The translations under genes and the position numbers were made by a program. Below the pieces are notes generated by a model. That model had not been told where the DNA came from and did no database searches. It saw only the letters and a list, made by a program, of their open reading frames with translations. A stretch of 64,000 nucleotides of DNA. Source: Corynebacterium senegalense. GTDB lineage: Bacteria > Actinomycetota > Actinomycetes > Mycobacteriales > Mycobacteriaceae. Shown here piece by piece: positions 17,670-28,290 of the stretch; position 1 is the first letter of the stretch; each line of letters opens with the position of its first letter. The stretch covers positions 1 through 64,000 of the forward strand of contig NZ_LS990887.1 in the NCBI RefSeq assembly GCF_900411315.1, in the 5' to 3' direction.

Positions 17670-18626
17670 ATGGCCCGCAAAGTAATCCTCGACCTCGACA
17701 CCGGCATCGACGACGCCCTCGCCCTCGCCTACGCGCTGGGCAGCGAGGAGCTCGAGCTCATCGGCGTGACCGGCACCTACGGCAACGTGCTCGTCGAGGA
17801 CGGTGTGCGCAACGCGCTCGCCATCCTGGAGCTGTTCGGCCGCACCGACGTGCCCGTCTTCGCCGGGCCGGGCCACGCCCGCGCCCGCGACAGCTTCGAG
17901 GTCCTCGAGATCTCCGCCTTCATCCACGGCGTCAACGGCATCGGGGAGGCAGTGCTTGACGACGCCACCCGGGCCGTCGAGGACACCCCCGCCGTCGACT
18001 TCCTCATCGAATCCGTCGAGCGCTACGGCGACGACCTGGTGATCGTGCCCACCGGCCCGTCGACGACGATCGCGGCGGCCATCGAGGCCTCGGACCACTT
18101 CGCCGACAACGCCCACATCGTCATGATGGGCGGGGCGCTGACCGTGCCCGGCAACGTCTCCGCCTGGGCCGAGGCGAACGTGAACCAGGACCCGGAGGCC
18201 ACGGACGTTCTGTTCCGCCGCGCGAAGGACGTCACGATGATCGGCCTCGACGTCACCCTGCAGACGCTGCTGACCACCGCCGAGACCGCGAAGTGGGAGG
18301 CCCTGGGCACCCGCGGCGGCGATTTCCTCGCCGCCGCGACGAACTACTACATCAAGGCCTACGAGACGACTGCGCCGCACCTCGGCGGTTGCGGCCTGCA
18401 CGACCCGCTGGCCGTCGCCGTCGCGATCGATCCCTCGCTGGTGACGCTGCTGGACATCAACATGAAGACCGACACGGAGGGTCCGACCCGCGGGCGCACG
18501 ATCGGCGACGAGACCCGTCTCAACGACCCGGTCAAGACCGCCCACGTGGCCGTCGCCGTCGATGCCCCGCGCTTCCTCGCGGAGTTCATGGACCGCCTGA
18601 CCGCCATCGCGGCCTCGACCGACTGA
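17670..18626 (+). CDS. Inosine-uridine preferring nucleoside hydrolase
   Basis: This is a 318-residue nucleoside hydrolase that splits ribonucleosides into base and ribose for salvage. The calcium-binding N-terminal motif is LDLDTGIDDALAL; relatives have DTDPGIDDA, so the Asp positions are kept while the Pro is Thr. The MGGAL and NxxxDPEA segments and the C-terminal HDPLAVAVAIDP Asp are also present. It lies 15 bases after ribF with its own ribosome binding site GGAAGGA. The exact substrate range cannot be read from sequence. Confidence 0.9.
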   Translation: MARKVILDLDTGIDDALALAYALGSEELELIGVTGTYGNVLVEDGVRNALAILELFGRTDVPVFAGPGHARARDSFEVLEISAFIHGVNGIGEAVLDDATRAVEDTPAVDFLIESVERYGDDLVIVPTGPSTTIAAAIEASDHFADNAHIVMMGGALTVPGNVSAWAEANVNQDPEATDVLFRRAKDVTMIGLDVTLQTLLTTAETAKWEALGTRGGDFLAAATNYYIKAYETTAPHLGGCGLHDPLAVAVAIDPSLVTLLDINMKTDTEGPTRGRTIGDETRLNDPVKTAHVAVAVDAPRFLAEFMDRLTAIAASTD

Positions 18627-18633
18627 GCGGCGA

Positions 18634-18763
18634 TTTTGGGGCCCCGCCCCGGTTTGGTACTCTGAACCCTCGGCTCAGGGCATCGACGAGCGACTGCGGT
18701 TCGCAGCAGTCCGGCCCGCACGCTGATTCATGGAATGCGAACTGAAATAACAAGGAGAACCTC
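18634..18763 (+). promoter_or_regulatory. rpsO promoter and leader with a hairpin
   Basis: TTTTGG (18634-18639) and TACTCT (18658-18663), 18 bases apart, form a plausible promoter. The leader of about 95 bases holds a hairpin, GACTGC (18692-18697) with GCAGTC (18706-18711), well upstream of the ribosome binding site CAAGGAG. S15 controls its own synthesis through leader structure in several bacteria; whether this hairpin does so is unknown. Confidence 0.5.
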
Positions 18764-19033
18764 ATGGCGCTGACCACTGAGAAGAAGTCTGAAATCCTCA
18801 AGAACTACGGCCTGCACGAGACCGACACCGGCTCCCCCGAGGCCCAGGTTGCCCTGCTCACCGAGCGCATCAACAACCTCACCGAGCACCTCAAGTCGCA
18901 CAAGCACGACCACCACTCCCGCCGCGGCCTCCTGCTGCTGGTCGGCCGCCGCCGTGGCCTGCTGAAGTACCTGCGCGAAAACAACGTCGAGCGCTACCGC
19001 GACCTGATCGCCCGCCTCGGCCTCCGCCGCTAG
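18764..19033 (+). CDS. rpsO: 30S ribosomal protein S15
   Basis: S15 binds the central domain of 16S rRNA early in small-subunit assembly. The 89-residue protein is typical: [36 protein letters not shown], then the C-terminal [18 protein letters not shown]. It has its own promoter and terminator and sits near pnp, as is common. Confidence 0.98.
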   Translation: MALTTEKKSEILKNYGLHETDTGSPEAQVALLTERINNLTEHLKSHKHDHHSRRGLLLLVGRRRGLLKYLRENNVERYRDLIARLGLRR

Positions 19034-19060
19034 TCCGCGCAGTACTGCGTTTGAGTTTCA

Positions 19061-19093
19061 CCGCCCCGCGTCCCCCGACGCCGGGCGGTTTTT
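19061..19093. terminator. rpsO terminator, possibly bidirectional
   Basis: CCGCCC (19061-19066) pairs with GGGCGG (19083-19088), followed by TTTTT. It lies between rpsO and the convergent Nramp-family gene. Confidence 0.8.
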
Positions 19094-19138
19094 CGTTTCC
19101 CGCCTGACACGTGGCCGACGCACGGGATTCATCGGGGA

Positions 19139-20404
19139 CTAGAAGGGCAGCAGCTTCCACAGCTCGGTGGCGCAGATGTAAACGAACGCCGCCGAGATCA
19201 GCGCCATGAGGGTGTTGGCCACCCAGCCGTTGCGCCACCGCTTGGGGGTATGGCGCGAGTTGAGCAGGAGCAGGAGGGTAAGCCCGAGGAAGGGCATGAA
19301 CAGCGCGCCGAGGACGCCGTAGGCGATGACGAGGGCGGTGGGCTTGCCCAGGAAGAACAGCAGCATCGGTGGGAACGTGAGCCAGAGCAGGTACCAGCGG
19401 TAGTAGCGCCCGCCGACGTGGATGTCGGCGTGGTCTGCGGGCAGGTGCTTCGCGTGCCCGACGAAGTCCGCGAACATGAGGGACACCCCGTTCCACACGC
19501 CGAGGACGGAGGAGAAGGCCGCGGCCCAGAACCCGAAGAGGAAGACCTTGGCCATGGTGGGCCCGTAGCGCTGCTCGAGAACGTCTGCCAAATCGAGCAG
19601 GCCGCGGTCGCCCTGCGAGACGGCGATGTTGGCGGAGTAGAGCAGGTCCGCCCCGATGACGAGCATGGCCGCCACGAAGATGCCGGTGACGATGTAGGCG
19701 ACGGTGTTGTCCAGGCGCATCACACGCATCCACGCGGGCCCGCGCCAGTTCTTCTCGGTGAGCCAGTAGCCGTATGCGGCGAGCGTGATGGTGCCGCCGA
19801 CGCCGCCGGCCAGCGAGAGCACGTAGACGAAGGAACCCTCGGGGATCGTCGGCACCAGGCCGCGGAGGATCTCCGGCAGGTTCGACAGCGACAGCGTGGC
19901 GATGCCGCAGACGGTGAGGAACATGACGCCGACGAGGACGGCGATGATCTTCTCGAAGGTGCGGTACTTTCCCAGCCAGGTGAAGATGAAGCCGAGCAGC
20001 CCGGTGAGCACCGCCCACATTTCCAGGCTGGTGCCGGGGAAGAGGGCCTTCAGGGGCATGGCCGAGGCGCTCATCGCGGCCGCGCCGTAGACGAAGCCCC
20101 AGATGATGATGTACGGCACGAAGTACCAGCTGGTCCAGCGCCCGAGCTGGCGCCACCCGTGGAACATCGTGTTGCCGGTGGCCAGGGTGTAGCGGCCGAC
20201 GCCCTCGACGAGCACGATCTTCATGATCGAGCCCGCGATGCACGCCCAGAGCAGGGCGTAGCCGTACTTCTGGCCGGCGATGAGCGTGGCGACGAGGTCG
20301 CCCGAGCCGACTCCGGTGGCGGCGGCGACGAGGCCGGGACCGATGACGGACCATTTGGTGGCGGGTTCGGCGGGGGCCGGCGGGGTGGGAGCTGCGCTGC
20401 TCAC
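19139..20404 (-). CDS. Nramp-family transporter lacking the canonical metal site
   Basis: This is a 421-residue membrane protein with about eleven helices, clearly of Nramp ancestry: [32 protein letters not shown] lines up with TM1 of MntH. The metal-binding DPGN of TM1 is replaced by GSGD, and the MPH motif of TM6 is replaced by AAY in [16 protein letters not shown]. The ligands that select Mn or Fe are therefore missing, and the substrate could be another cation or something unrelated. The gene is alone and divergent from pnp. The ATG at 20404 has TGAGCAG-like bases after it but a GGAGGA just upstream on the minus strand. Confidence 0.85.
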   Translation of the reverse strand: MSSAAPTPPAPAEPATKWSVIGPGLVAAATGVGSGDLVATLIAGQKYGYALLWACIAGSIMKIVLVEGVGRYTLATGNTMFHGWRQLGRWTSWYFVPYIIIWGFVYGAAAMSASAMPLKALFPGTSLEMWAVLTGLLGFIFTWLGKYRTFEKIIAVLVGVMFLTVCGIATLSLSNLPEILRGLVPTIPEGSFVYVLSLAGGVGGTITLAAYGYWLTEKNWRGPAWMRVMRLDNTVAYIVTGIFVAAMLVIGADLLYSANIAVSQGDRGLLDLADVLEQRYGPTMAKVFLFGFWAAAFSSVLGVWNGVSLMFADFVGHAKHLPADHADIHVGGRYYRWYLLWLTFPPMLLFFLGKPTALVIAYGVLGALFMPFLGLTLLLLLNSRHTPKRWRNGWVANTLMALISAAFVYICATELWKLLPF

Positions 20405-20635
20405 GGTTCCTCCTTGCTGGGCATCGTGAATCCGGGAGCCTCGGGGGCTGCCTGCGGAAACTATGGTGGGGAAAATTATTGCTGGCTCATGTTACCGGGC
20501 GCGCGGGGCGCGAGCGGGAGAATCGGGCGAGCTGGGCGATGTGTCAAAGCGCCTGGTAAGGTTGGGTGCCGTTGCAAGGACACAGAAACGAGGGGCGGCA
20601 CCGATGATCGCCCGGACACCACAGAGAGGGATCCT
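20405..20635. promoter_or_regulatory. Divergent Nramp/pnp intergenic region
   Basis: These 231 bases hold the two promoters. For pnp, TAAGGT at 20557-20562 is the best -10 box, giving a leader of about 65 bases and a ribosome binding site AGAGAGGG next to a TTG start. An AT-rich patch (GGAAAATTATTG, about 20470-20481) belongs to the Nramp side. I found no DtxR-like palindrome. Confidence 0.45.
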
Positions 20636-22906
20636 TTGAGCACTTTCACCCCCAAGAACACCGCCGACGTCTACGTCGACGAGGACTACGGCACGACCGA
20701 GGCCGTGGCGGTTCTGGACAACGGCGACTTCGGCTCGCGCACCATCCGCTTCGAAACCGGCCAGCTTGCGCGCCAGGCCGGCGGGTCGGTGACCACCTAC
20801 CTCGATGACGACACGATGATGCTGGCCACCACCACGGCCTCGAACCAGCCCCGCGAGGGCTTCGACTTCTTCCCGCTCACCGTGGACGTCGAGGAGCGCA
20901 TGTACGCCGCGGGCCGCATCCCGGGCTCGTTCTTCCGCCGCGAGGGCCGCCCGTCCACTGAGGCGATCCTGGCCTGCCGCCTCATCGACCGTCCGCTGCG
21001 CCCGACCTTTGTCAAGGGGCTGCGCAACGAGGTGCAGGTCATCATCACCGTGCTGTCGATGAACCCGGAGGAGTACTACGACGTCGTCGCCATCAACGGC
21101 GCATCCGCAGCGACGCAGCTGTCCGGCCTGCCCGTCTCCGGCCCGGTCGGCGGTGTGCGCATGGCGCTCGTCGCCGACGACAAGCACCCGGAGGGGCAGT
21201 GGGTCGCCTTCCCGAACCACGCCCAGCACGAGCGCTGCCTGTTCGAGATGGTCGTCGCCGGCCGCATCGTCGAGCGCAAGGGCAAGCCGGACGTGGCGAT
21301 CATGATGGTTGAGGCGGGCGCCGGGGTGAACGTCGTCAAGCACATCGCGAACGGTGCCCCCGCCCCGACCGAGGCCACCGTCGCCGAGGGCCTCGAGGCT
21401 GCGAAGCCCTACATCCGCACCCTCTGCGAGGCCCAGGCGGCCCTGGCGGAGCAGGCGGCCAAGGACACGCAGGAGTTCCAGCTCTTCCCGCCGTACAGCG
21501 ACAAGGTGTACAAGGCCGTGGAGAAGAAGGCCGCGAAGAAGCTGGCCAACCTGCTGACCATCAAGGGCAAGCAGGAGCGCGACGACGCCACGAACTCCTA
21601 CATGGAGGAGGTCGAGGAGGACCTGCTCGACAAGTTCGACATCGACGATGACGACAAGGACGAGGAGCGCGCCGCCGTCAAGGAGATCCGCGCCGCCTAC
21701 AACGCGCTGATGAAGTCGATCGTCCGCGAGAAGATCCTCACCGACGGCTTCCGCATCGACGGCCGCGGCACCACCGACATCCGCGACCTCGAGGTCGAGG
21801 TCGAGCTCATCCCGCGCGCGCACGGCTCCGCCCTCTTCGAGCGCGGTGAGACCCAGATCCTCGGCGTGACCACCCTGGACATGCTGAAGATGGAGCAGAC
21901 CGTGGACTCCCTGTCCCCGGAGACCTCGAAGCACTACATCCACCACTACAACTTCCCGCCGTACTCCACGGGTGAGACCGGCCGCGTCGGCTCCCCGAAG
22001 CGCCGCGAGATCGGCCACGGCGCCCTCGCCGAGCGCGCCCTGCTGCCGGTGATCCCCTCGAAGGAGGAGTTCCCCTACACCATCCGCCAGGTCTCCGAGG
22101 CCCTGGGCTCCAACGGCTCGACCTCGATGGGCTCGGTCTGCGCCTCGACGCTGGCGCTCTACAACGCTGGCGTGCCGCTGGCCGCCCCGGTGGCGGGCAT
22201 CGCCATGGGCCTGGTCTCCGGAGAGGTCGACGGGGAGACCGAGTACGTCACCCTGACCGACATCCTCGGCGCCGAGGACGCCTTCGGCGACATGGACTTC
22301 AAGGTCGCCGGCACGCGCGAGTTCATCACCGCGCTGCAGCTGGACACCAAGCTCGACGGCATCCCCTCCGACGTCCTCGCCGGGGCCCTCGAGCAGGCTC
22401 GCGACGCCCGCGAGGCGATCCTGGACACCATGGCCGAGGTCATCGACGGCCCCGACGAGATGAGCCCGCTGGCCCCGAAGATCACCACGATCAAGGTGCC
22501 CGTGTCCAAGATCGGCGAGGTCATCGGCCCGAAGGGCAAGACGATCAACCAGATCACCGAGGACACCGGCGCCGACGTGTCCATCGAGGACGACGGCACG
22601 ATCTACGTCTCCGCCGCCTCCGGGGAGGCCGCCGACGCCGCCATCGAGCGCATCAACGGCATCGCCAACCCCCAGATGCCCAAGGTGGGGGAGCGCTACC
22701 TCGGCACCGTGGTCAAGGCGGTCGCCTTCGGCGCGTTCGTCTCGATCATGCCGGGCACCGACGGCCTGATCCACATCTCCAAGCTCGGCGGCAACAAGCG
22801 CATCGAGAACGTCGAGGACGTGGTCAACGTCGGCGACAAGATTGAGGTCGAGATCGCGGACATCGACAACCGCGGCAAGATCTCCCTGGTCCCCGTCGAG
22901 GACTAG
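20636..22906 (+). CDS. pnp: Polyribonucleotide nucleotidyltransferase (PNPase)
   Basis: PNPase degrades RNA from the 3' end by phosphorolysis and is also known as GpsI in actinobacteria. The 756-residue protein has two RNase PH-like domains (about 15-240 and 365-600), a KH domain ([24 protein letters not shown], about 620-685) and an S1 domain ([26 protein letters not shown], to the end). An acidic linker ([12 protein letters not shown]) lies between the PH domains. TTG at 20636 is chosen because it follows AGAGAGGG at the right distance and gives the expected N-terminus. Confidence 0.96.
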   Translation: MSTFTPKNTADVYVDEDYGTTEAVAVLDNGDFGSRTIRFETGQLARQAGGSVTTYLDDDTMMLATTTASNQPREGFDFFPLTVDVEERMYAAGRIPGSFFRREGRPSTEAILACRLIDRPLRPTFVKGLRNEVQVIITVLSMNPEEYYDVVAINGASAATQLSGLPVSGPVGGVRMALVADDKHPEGQWVAFPNHAQHERCLFEMVVAGRIVERKGKPDVAIMMVEAGAGVNVVKHIANGAPAPTEATVAEGLEAAKPYIRTLCEAQAALAEQAAKDTQEFQLFPPYSDKVYKAVEKKAAKKLANLLTIKGKQERDDATNSYMEEVEEDLLDKFDIDDDDKDEERAAVKEIRAAYNALMKSIVREKILTDGFRIDGRGTTDIRDLEVEVELIPRAHGSALFERGETQILGVTTLDMLKMEQTVDSLSPETSKHYIHHYNFPPYSTGETGRVGSPKRREIGHGALAERALLPVIPSKEEFPYTIRQVSEALGSNGSTSMGSVCASTLALYNAGVPLAAPVAGIAMGLVSGEVDGETEYVTLTDILGAEDAFGDMDFKVAGTREFITALQLDTKLDGIPSDVLAGALEQARDAREAILDTMAEVIDGPDEMSPLAPKITTIKVPVSKIGEVIGPKGKTINQITEDTGADVSIEDDGTIYVSAASGEAADAAIERINGIANPQMPKVGERYLGTVVKAVAFGAFVSIMPGTDGLIHISKLGGNKRIENVEDVVNVGDKIEVEIADIDNRGKISLVPVED

Positions 22907-22915
22907 AAAAGCCCC

Positions 22916-22958
22916 GCTTCACGACGCCCAGCCGACCGCCCGGTCGCGCTGGGCGTTC
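22916..22958. terminator. Terminator between convergent pnp and the AMIN-like gene
   Basis: ACGCCCAGC (22924-22932) pairs with GCTGGGCGT (22948-22956), with a further CGACCG/CGGTCG pairing inside. There is an A tract before the hairpin and a T-rich run after it, so it could act in both directions. The left arm overlaps the only minus-strand copy of GTCGTRAAGC (22916-22925). Confidence 0.65.
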
Positions 22959-22967
22959 GCCGTTTCG

Positions 22968-23636
22968 CTAGCGCTGGACGTCGACGACGAGACGGGTCGG
23001 GTTCTCCAGCGTGTAGGCGCGGAACGGGCGCTGCTGGTCGACGCCGAGGATGTACTGCGTGTCGGCCTCGAACACCCCGCCGTGGGTGACGCCCTGGATG
23101 GAGCCCGCCGCGACGTCCATCGGGCCGGCCTTGATCAGGTCCTCGCGCTGGCTCAGCATGCCCATGGGGGTGCCTTGGATCATGACCTCCAGGTAAGCGT
23201 TGCCGGCCACCTCGAGCGGCAGGCCGGAGGCCTGCTGGCGCGGCTCGGGGTTGTAGCCGATGAGGAAGCCCGGCGTGCCGGTGCCCGAGTACTCGAACAC
23301 AACCCGGTCGAAGCCGTCGTGGCTGCCCGCGCGGACGTCGGCGATGACCAGTTCGGCGTCCGGGCTGGGCGACTGCTGGGCGCGGTCCGTGCCGAAGGCG
23401 ACGGCGGTGGTCGCCTCGTCGGCGGTGGCGGCGACGTGGGCCTGTGCGGACTGGGTCTGCGACTGCGCTTGGGTCTGGCTCTGAGTCTGGCTGTCGGCGG
23501 ACGTGGTGGACGCGCGGGAGGTGTCGGGGGCGGAGGAGGGGGCGTCGCTGGGCGAGCAGGCGCTCACGCCCAGGGCGAGGGCGAGGGTGAGCGCGGCTGG
23601 GCAGAGGGTTCGTCTCATGGGCAACATAGGTCTCAT
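22968..23636 (-). CDS. AMIN-like domain lipoprotein
   Basis: This is a lipoprotein of about 222 residues. The signal peptide ends in the lipobox VSAC (Cys27 from the ATG at 23636). A Ser/Thr/Gln-rich spacer (about 28-70) holds repeated SQTQ units, and the C-terminal beta-rich domain (about 85-222) matches the AMIN-like family (VIADVRAGSHDGFDRVVFEYSG ... PTRLVVDVQR). AMIN domains bind cell-envelope polymers in other proteins, so a wall-associated role is likely but unproven. Three in-frame ATGs (23636, 23627, 23618) compete; GTGGGA before the first makes it the best guess. Confidence 0.8.
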   Translation of the reverse strand: MRPMLPMRRTLCPAALTLALALGVSACSPSDAPSSAPDTSRASTTSADSQTQSQTQAQSQTQSAQAHVAATADEATTAVAFGTDRAQQSPSPDAELVIADVRAGSHDGFDRVVFEYSGTGTPGFLIGYNPEPRQQASGLPLEVAGNAYLEVMIQGTPMGMLSQREDLIKAGPMDVAAGSIQGVTHGGVFEADTQYILGVDQQRPFRAYTLENPTRLVVDVQR

Positions 23637-23671
23637 AGTTCCCACTTTAACGGCCCGGGGCGGGGCGGAGG

Positions 23672-23701
23672 CGGAAAGCGATAGAGTGGCCGGAAAGCGA
23701 T
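23672..23701 (+). promoter_or_regulatory. dapB promoter flanked by direct repeats
   Basis: CGGAAAGCGAT occurs at 23672-23682 and 23691-23701, spaced 19 bases. A -10-like TAGAGT (23682-23687) lies between and at the edge of the first copy. The second copy also pairs with TTCCG just after it. A regulator binding site is possible. Confidence 0.5.
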
Positions 23702-23736
23702 TCTTCCGAAACAGGAAGCCACGAAACAACACGTAA

Positions 23737-24492
<756 letters not shown>

Positions 24493-24495
24493 CCG

Positions 24496-25257
24496 GTGGC
24501 CGTGGAATCCAGGGAGTCCAGCCTCGACGTCCAGCTCATCGCCGCGACCAGCTTCACGCCCCCCGCCGGTGTCGGGTGGGAGGCCGACGCGGCGGCGACG
24601 GACGCCGAGTCCATCGTGGAGTTCGCCGGGCGGGCCTGCTACGAAACCTTCGACCGGCCCAACCCGCACACGGCGACCAACGAGGCCTACCTGCACCACA
24701 TCATCGACGTCGGCCACGACGCCCTCCTCGAGCACGCGACGGCGACCCTCTACGTGCGGGGACTGTCGCGGGCCGCGGGAAACGAGCTGCTGCGCCACCG
24801 CCACCTCTCGTTTTCGCAGCTCAGCCAGCGCTACGTCCACAACGGCGCGAGCGAGGTCGTGGTCCCGCCCGCGATCGCCGCGGACCCGGAGCTGCGCCAG
24901 CTGTTCCTCCGCGCGGTCGACGAGTCCCGCTTCGTCTACACGGAGCTGCTCAGGGCCCTGGAAGAGGACCCGGCGGGCGAGCAGAACTCGCTGCTGCGGA
25001 GCAAGAAGGCCCGCCAGGCGGCGCGCGCGATCCTGCCGAATGCCACGGAGACGCGCTTCGTGGTCACAGGCAACTACCGGGCGTGGCGCGAGTTCATCGC
25101 CGCGCGAGCCTCTGAGCACGCCGACGTGGAGATCCGGGGACTGGCGATCGCCTGCCTGGAGCTGCTGCGCGGCACGGCGCCGACGCTTTTCGATGACTTC
25201 CTCGTCAGCGAGCTGGCCGACGGCACGAAAATGGCCACCACCCCTTACATCCAGTGA
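24496..25257 (+). CDS. thyX: Flavin-dependent thymidylate synthase ThyX
   Basis: ThyX makes dTMP from dUMP using FAD, NADPH and methylene-tetrahydrofolate. The ThyX signature RHRx7S is present as [11 protein letters not shown] near residue 100, followed by QRY, and the C-terminal [23 protein letters not shown] region is conserved. At 253 residues it is of normal length. The GTG start lies 3 bases after the dapB stop, so the two are co-translated. Confidence 0.95.
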   Translation: MAVESRESSLDVQLIAATSFTPPAGVGWEADAAATDAESIVEFAGRACYETFDRPNPHTATNEAYLHHIIDVGHDALLEHATATLYVRGLSRAAGNELLRHRHLSFSQLSQRYVHNGASEVVVPPAIAADPELRQLFLRAVDESRFVYTELLRALEEDPAGEQNSLLRSKKARQAARAILPNATETRFVVTGNYRAWREFIAARASEHADVEIRGLAIACLELLRGTAPTLFDDFLVSELADGTKMATTPYIQ

Positions 25258-25300
25258 CCGCATACGGCGCGCTGGTGGCACGGCCGCCCCGGCGAGCGGG

Positions 25301-25306
25301 TAACCT
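25301..25306 (+). promoter_or_regulatory. -10 box of dapA, leaderless layout
   Basis: TAACCT lies 8 bases before the dapA ATG at 25315, with no ribosome binding site. Confidence 0.55.
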
Positions 25307-25314
25307 ATCTGCCT

Positions 25315-26223
25315 ATGGGCACTTCAACGAAAGCTAACACTGGTGCTGAGATTTTCGGCACCGTCTCTGTCGCGATGGTCACTCCCTTCGATTCCCGGGG
25401 CGAGCTGGATCTGGACGCGGGGCGAAAGTTGGCTGCCCACCTCGTAGACAACGGGGTCGACTCGCTCGTGCTCGCCGGCACCACCGGCGAGTCGCCGACG
25501 ACCACCCCGGCAGAGAAGATCGCGCTGCTCGAGGCTGTGAAGGAGGAGGTCGGCGACCGGGCGATCCTCGTCGCCGGGGCGGGAACGAACAACACCCGCA
25601 CCTCGGTGGAGCTGGCCAAGGCATCGCGCGACGCCGGGGCGGACGCGCTGCTCGTGGTTACCCCGTACTACTCCAAGCCCTCCCAGGCGGGCCTGGTCGC
25701 GCACTACCGCGAGGTCGCCGCCGCGACCGATCTGCCGATCTGCCTGTACGACATCCCGGGCCGCTCGGGCATCCCGGTGGAGGCCGCGACGATCCGCGAG
25801 CTGGCCACCATCCCCACGATCCAGGGCCTCAAGGATGCGAAGGGCAACTTCTTCCAGGCTGCCCCGCTGATTCACGAGACCGGCCTGGCCTGGTATTCTG
25901 GCGACGATCCGCTCAACGTGCCGTGGCTGTCCGTTGGCGCCACGGGTGTTATCTCCGTTGTCGGCCATGCCGCGCCGCGTCTGCTGCGAGAAATGGTTAC
26001 AAGCTTCGAGGAAGGCGACCTCGCCCGCACGCGGGAAATCAACGCCACGACCATCGATGTGCTGGCTCGCCAGCAGGCAATCCTCGGTGGTGCAACTTTT
26101 GCAAAGGCTGCCCTGCGCCTGCAGGGCATTGACGTTGGAGACCCCCGACTGCCGGTCGTTCCCGCGACCGAGGCGCAGATCGAGGATCTCCGTAGAGACA
26201 TGGAAAAGGCTGGAGTCCTTTAA
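25315..26223 (+). CDS. dapA: 4-hydroxy-tetrahydrodipicolinate synthase
   Basis: DapA condenses pyruvate with aspartate semialdehyde, the branch-point step to lysine and diaminopimelate. The 302-residue TIM barrel has [10 protein letters not shown] near residue 52, [10 protein letters not shown] with the catalytic Tyr near 118, YDIPGRSG near 145 and the Schiff-base Lys in GLKDAKGN near 173. rnj follows after 2 bases, the conserved corynebacterial dapA-rnj pair. Confidence 0.97.
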   Translation: MGTSTKANTGAEIFGTVSVAMVTPFDSRGELDLDAGRKLAAHLVDNGVDSLVLAGTTGESPTTTPAEKIALLEAVKEEVGDRAILVAGAGTNNTRTSVELAKASRDAGADALLVVTPYYSKPSQAGLVAHYREVAAATDLPICLYDIPGRSGIPVEAATIRELATIPTIQGLKDAKGNFFQAAPLIHETGLAWYSGDDPLNVPWLSVGATGVISVVGHAAPRLLREMVTSFEEGDLARTREINATTIDVLARQQAILGGATFAKAALRLQGIDVGDPRLPVVPATEAQIEDLRRDMEKAGVL

Positions 26224-26225
26224 GT

Positions 26226-28277
26226 ATGAATGAACCCCGAAACCGGACGCGCAAGGTAACTCGCAAGGCTGGCCCGCCCGAGCCCGCCGACCAGCAGCCG
26301 GTCTTCCAGGCCCCGGACAGAGAGCCCGCCCGAGAGAGCCGTTCCGGTTCCGAGTCGGAGGGCGGCCAGTCCAAGCGCCGCGACGGCGCGCACGACTCCG
26401 ACGGTGAGCGCGGCAACGGGGGCAACCGCTCCTCCCGCGGCCGTCGCGGGCGCGGCCGGGGCCGTGGTAACGGCGGCAACGGCGGAAACGGTGGTGGCAA
26501 CCGCCGCAACCCGATGAAGTCGATGCAGGGCGCGGACCTGACCAAGCGCCTGCCGGCGCCGCCGAAGGCCCCGCAGAACGGCCTGCGCATCTACGCGCTC
26601 GGCGGCATCTCCGAGATCGGCCGCAACATGACCGTGTTCGAGTACAACGGCCGACTCCTCATTGTCGACTGCGGCGTGCTCTTCCCGAACTCCGGCGAGC
26701 CGGGCGTGGACCTCGTCCTGCCCGACTTCGGCCCGATCGAGAACCGCCTGGACAAGGTCGAGGCGCTCGTGGTCACGCACGGCCACGAGGACCACATCGG
26801 CGCGATCCCGTGGCTGCTGAAGCTGCGCCCGGACATCCCGATCTACTCCTCGCGCTTCACCAACGCCCTGATCTCGGCGAAGACGCAGGAGCACCGCCAG
26901 CGCCCGAAGCTGCACGAGGTGAACAAGGACTCCGAGGTCAACCTCGGCCCGTTCCGCCTGCGCTTCTGGCACGTCAACCACTCCATCCCGGAGTGCCTGG
27001 GCGTGTCCATCAAGACGGGTGCCGGCCACGTTGTCATGACGGGCGACATCAAGCTCGACCAGACGCCTTACGACGGCAAGCCGACCGACCTGCCCGCCCT
27101 GTCCCGCTTCGGCGATGAGGGCGTCGACCTGTTCATGTGCGACTCCACGAACGCGACCGTCCCGGGCATCTCGGTGTCCGAGGCGGGCATCGAGGAGACG
27201 CTGACGCGGCTGGTCGCCCGGGCGAAGCAGCGCGTGATCATCGCCTCCTTCGCGTCGAACGTCTCGCGTGTGCAGATGGCGGTCAACGCCGCCGTGGCCA
27301 ACGGCCGCAAGGTGGCGTTCAACGGCCGCTCGATGATCCGCAACATGGAGATCGCGGAGAAGATGAGCCTGCTGAAGGCCCCGAAGGGCACGATCGTGCC
27401 GATCGAGGAGGCCGCGAAGATGGCGCCGCACAAGGTGCTGCTCATCACCACGGGCACCCAGGGCGAGCCGATGGCGGCGCTGTCGCGCATGTCGCGCCGC
27501 GAGCACCGGCAGATCACGGTGCGCGACGGCGACCTGATCATCCTGTCCTCCTCGCTCATCCCGGGCAACGAGGAGGCGGTGTTCGCCGTGATCAACAACC
27601 TCGCGCAGATCGGGGCCGAGGTGGTCACCAACGCAGACGCGCACGTGCACGCCTCCGGCCACGGCTACGCCGGCGAGCTGCTCTTCCTCTACAACGCGGC
27701 GCGCCCGCGCAACGCCATGCCGGTCCACGGCGAGTGGCGCCACATGCGCGCCAACAAGGAGCTGGCCATCTCCACGGGCGTCAAGCCCGAGAACACGGCG
27801 CTGGCGCAGAACGGCGTCGTGGTGGACATGATCGACGGCAAGATCAAGGTTGTCGGCCAGTACCAGGTGGGCCAGCTCTACGTCGACGGCGAGACGATGG
27901 GTGACGTCGACCCCGACGTGCTCGCCGACCGCACGAGCCTGGCCTCGGGCGGCGTCGTCTCGATCACCTGCGTCATCGACGACCGCACCGGCCGCCTCCT
28001 GGAGGCCCCGCGCGTGTCCACCACCGGTTTCTCGGAGGACGACCGCGACTTCAACAAGAAGGTCGTCGAGGGCGTGGAGACGGTCATGGGCGACCTCGCC
28101 GCGGAAGGGGAGAACGACCCCTACCGCATGGTCCAGCAGCTGCGCCGCAAGGTCTCGCGCGCGATCCAGCAGAAGTACAAGCGCGAGCCGGTGATCCTGC
28201 CGACCGTCGTCCCGATGGCCGCGGACAACGCGCCGGTCGACGACGAGGACGTCGCCGCCTCCCGCGAGTCCCTCTAA
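26226..28277 (+). CDS. rnj: Ribonuclease J
   Basis: RNase J is a zinc-dependent endo- and 5'-exoribonuclease active in mRNA decay and rRNA processing. The 683-residue protein has an unusual N-terminal extension of about 120 residues, rich in Arg, Gly and Asn (GRRGRGRGRGNGGNGG), probably RNA-binding. The metallo-beta-lactamase core follows, with THGHEDHIGAIPW near residue 180, then the beta-CASP domain with GTQGEPMAALSRMS near 415, VHASGHG near 475 and the C-terminal domain. It is tightly coupled to dapA. Confidence 0.94.
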   Translation: MNEPRNRTRKVTRKAGPPEPADQQPVFQAPDREPARESRSGSESEGGQSKRRDGAHDSDGERGNGGNRSSRGRRGRGRGRGNGGNGGNGGGNRRNPMKSMQGADLTKRLPAPPKAPQNGLRIYALGGISEIGRNMTVFEYNGRLLIVDCGVLFPNSGEPGVDLVLPDFGPIENRLDKVEALVVTHGHEDHIGAIPWLLKLRPDIPIYSSRFTNALISAKTQEHRQRPKLHEVNKDSEVNLGPFRLRFWHVNHSIPECLGVSIKTGAGHVVMTGDIKLDQTPYDGKPTDLPALSRFGDEGVDLFMCDSTNATVPGISVSEAGIEETLTRLVARAKQRVIIASFASNVSRVQMAVNAAVANGRKVAFNGRSMIRNMEIAEKMSLLKAPKGTIVPIEEAAKMAPHKVLLITTGTQGEPMAALSRMSRREHRQITVRDGDLIILSSSLIPGNEEAVFAVINNLAQIGAEVVTNADAHVHASGHGYAGELLFLYNAARPRNAMPVHGEWRHMRANKELAISTGVKPENTALAQNGVVVDMIDGKIKVVGQYQVGQLYVDGETMGDVDPDVLADRTSLASGGVVSITCVIDDRTGRLLEAPRVSTTGFSEDDRDFNKKVVEGVETVMGDLAAEGENDPYRMVQQLRRKVSRAIQQKYKREPVILPTVVPMAADNAPVDDEDVAASRESL

Positions 28278-28290
28278 CCACGGCGAGATA

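Noticed and set aside
19250-20635. Long in-frame extension upstream of pnp
   Set aside because: It runs antisense through the Nramp gene. The TTG at 20636 with AGAGAGGG gives the conserved PNPase start.
20405-20635. Search for a DtxR or MntR box at the Nramp gene
   Set aside because: No palindrome resembling TTAGG...CCTAA is present; only an AT-rich patch.
20492-22774. 760-codon open frame antisense to pnp
   Set aside because: Same GC-driven artefact; the sense strand encodes an intact PNPase.
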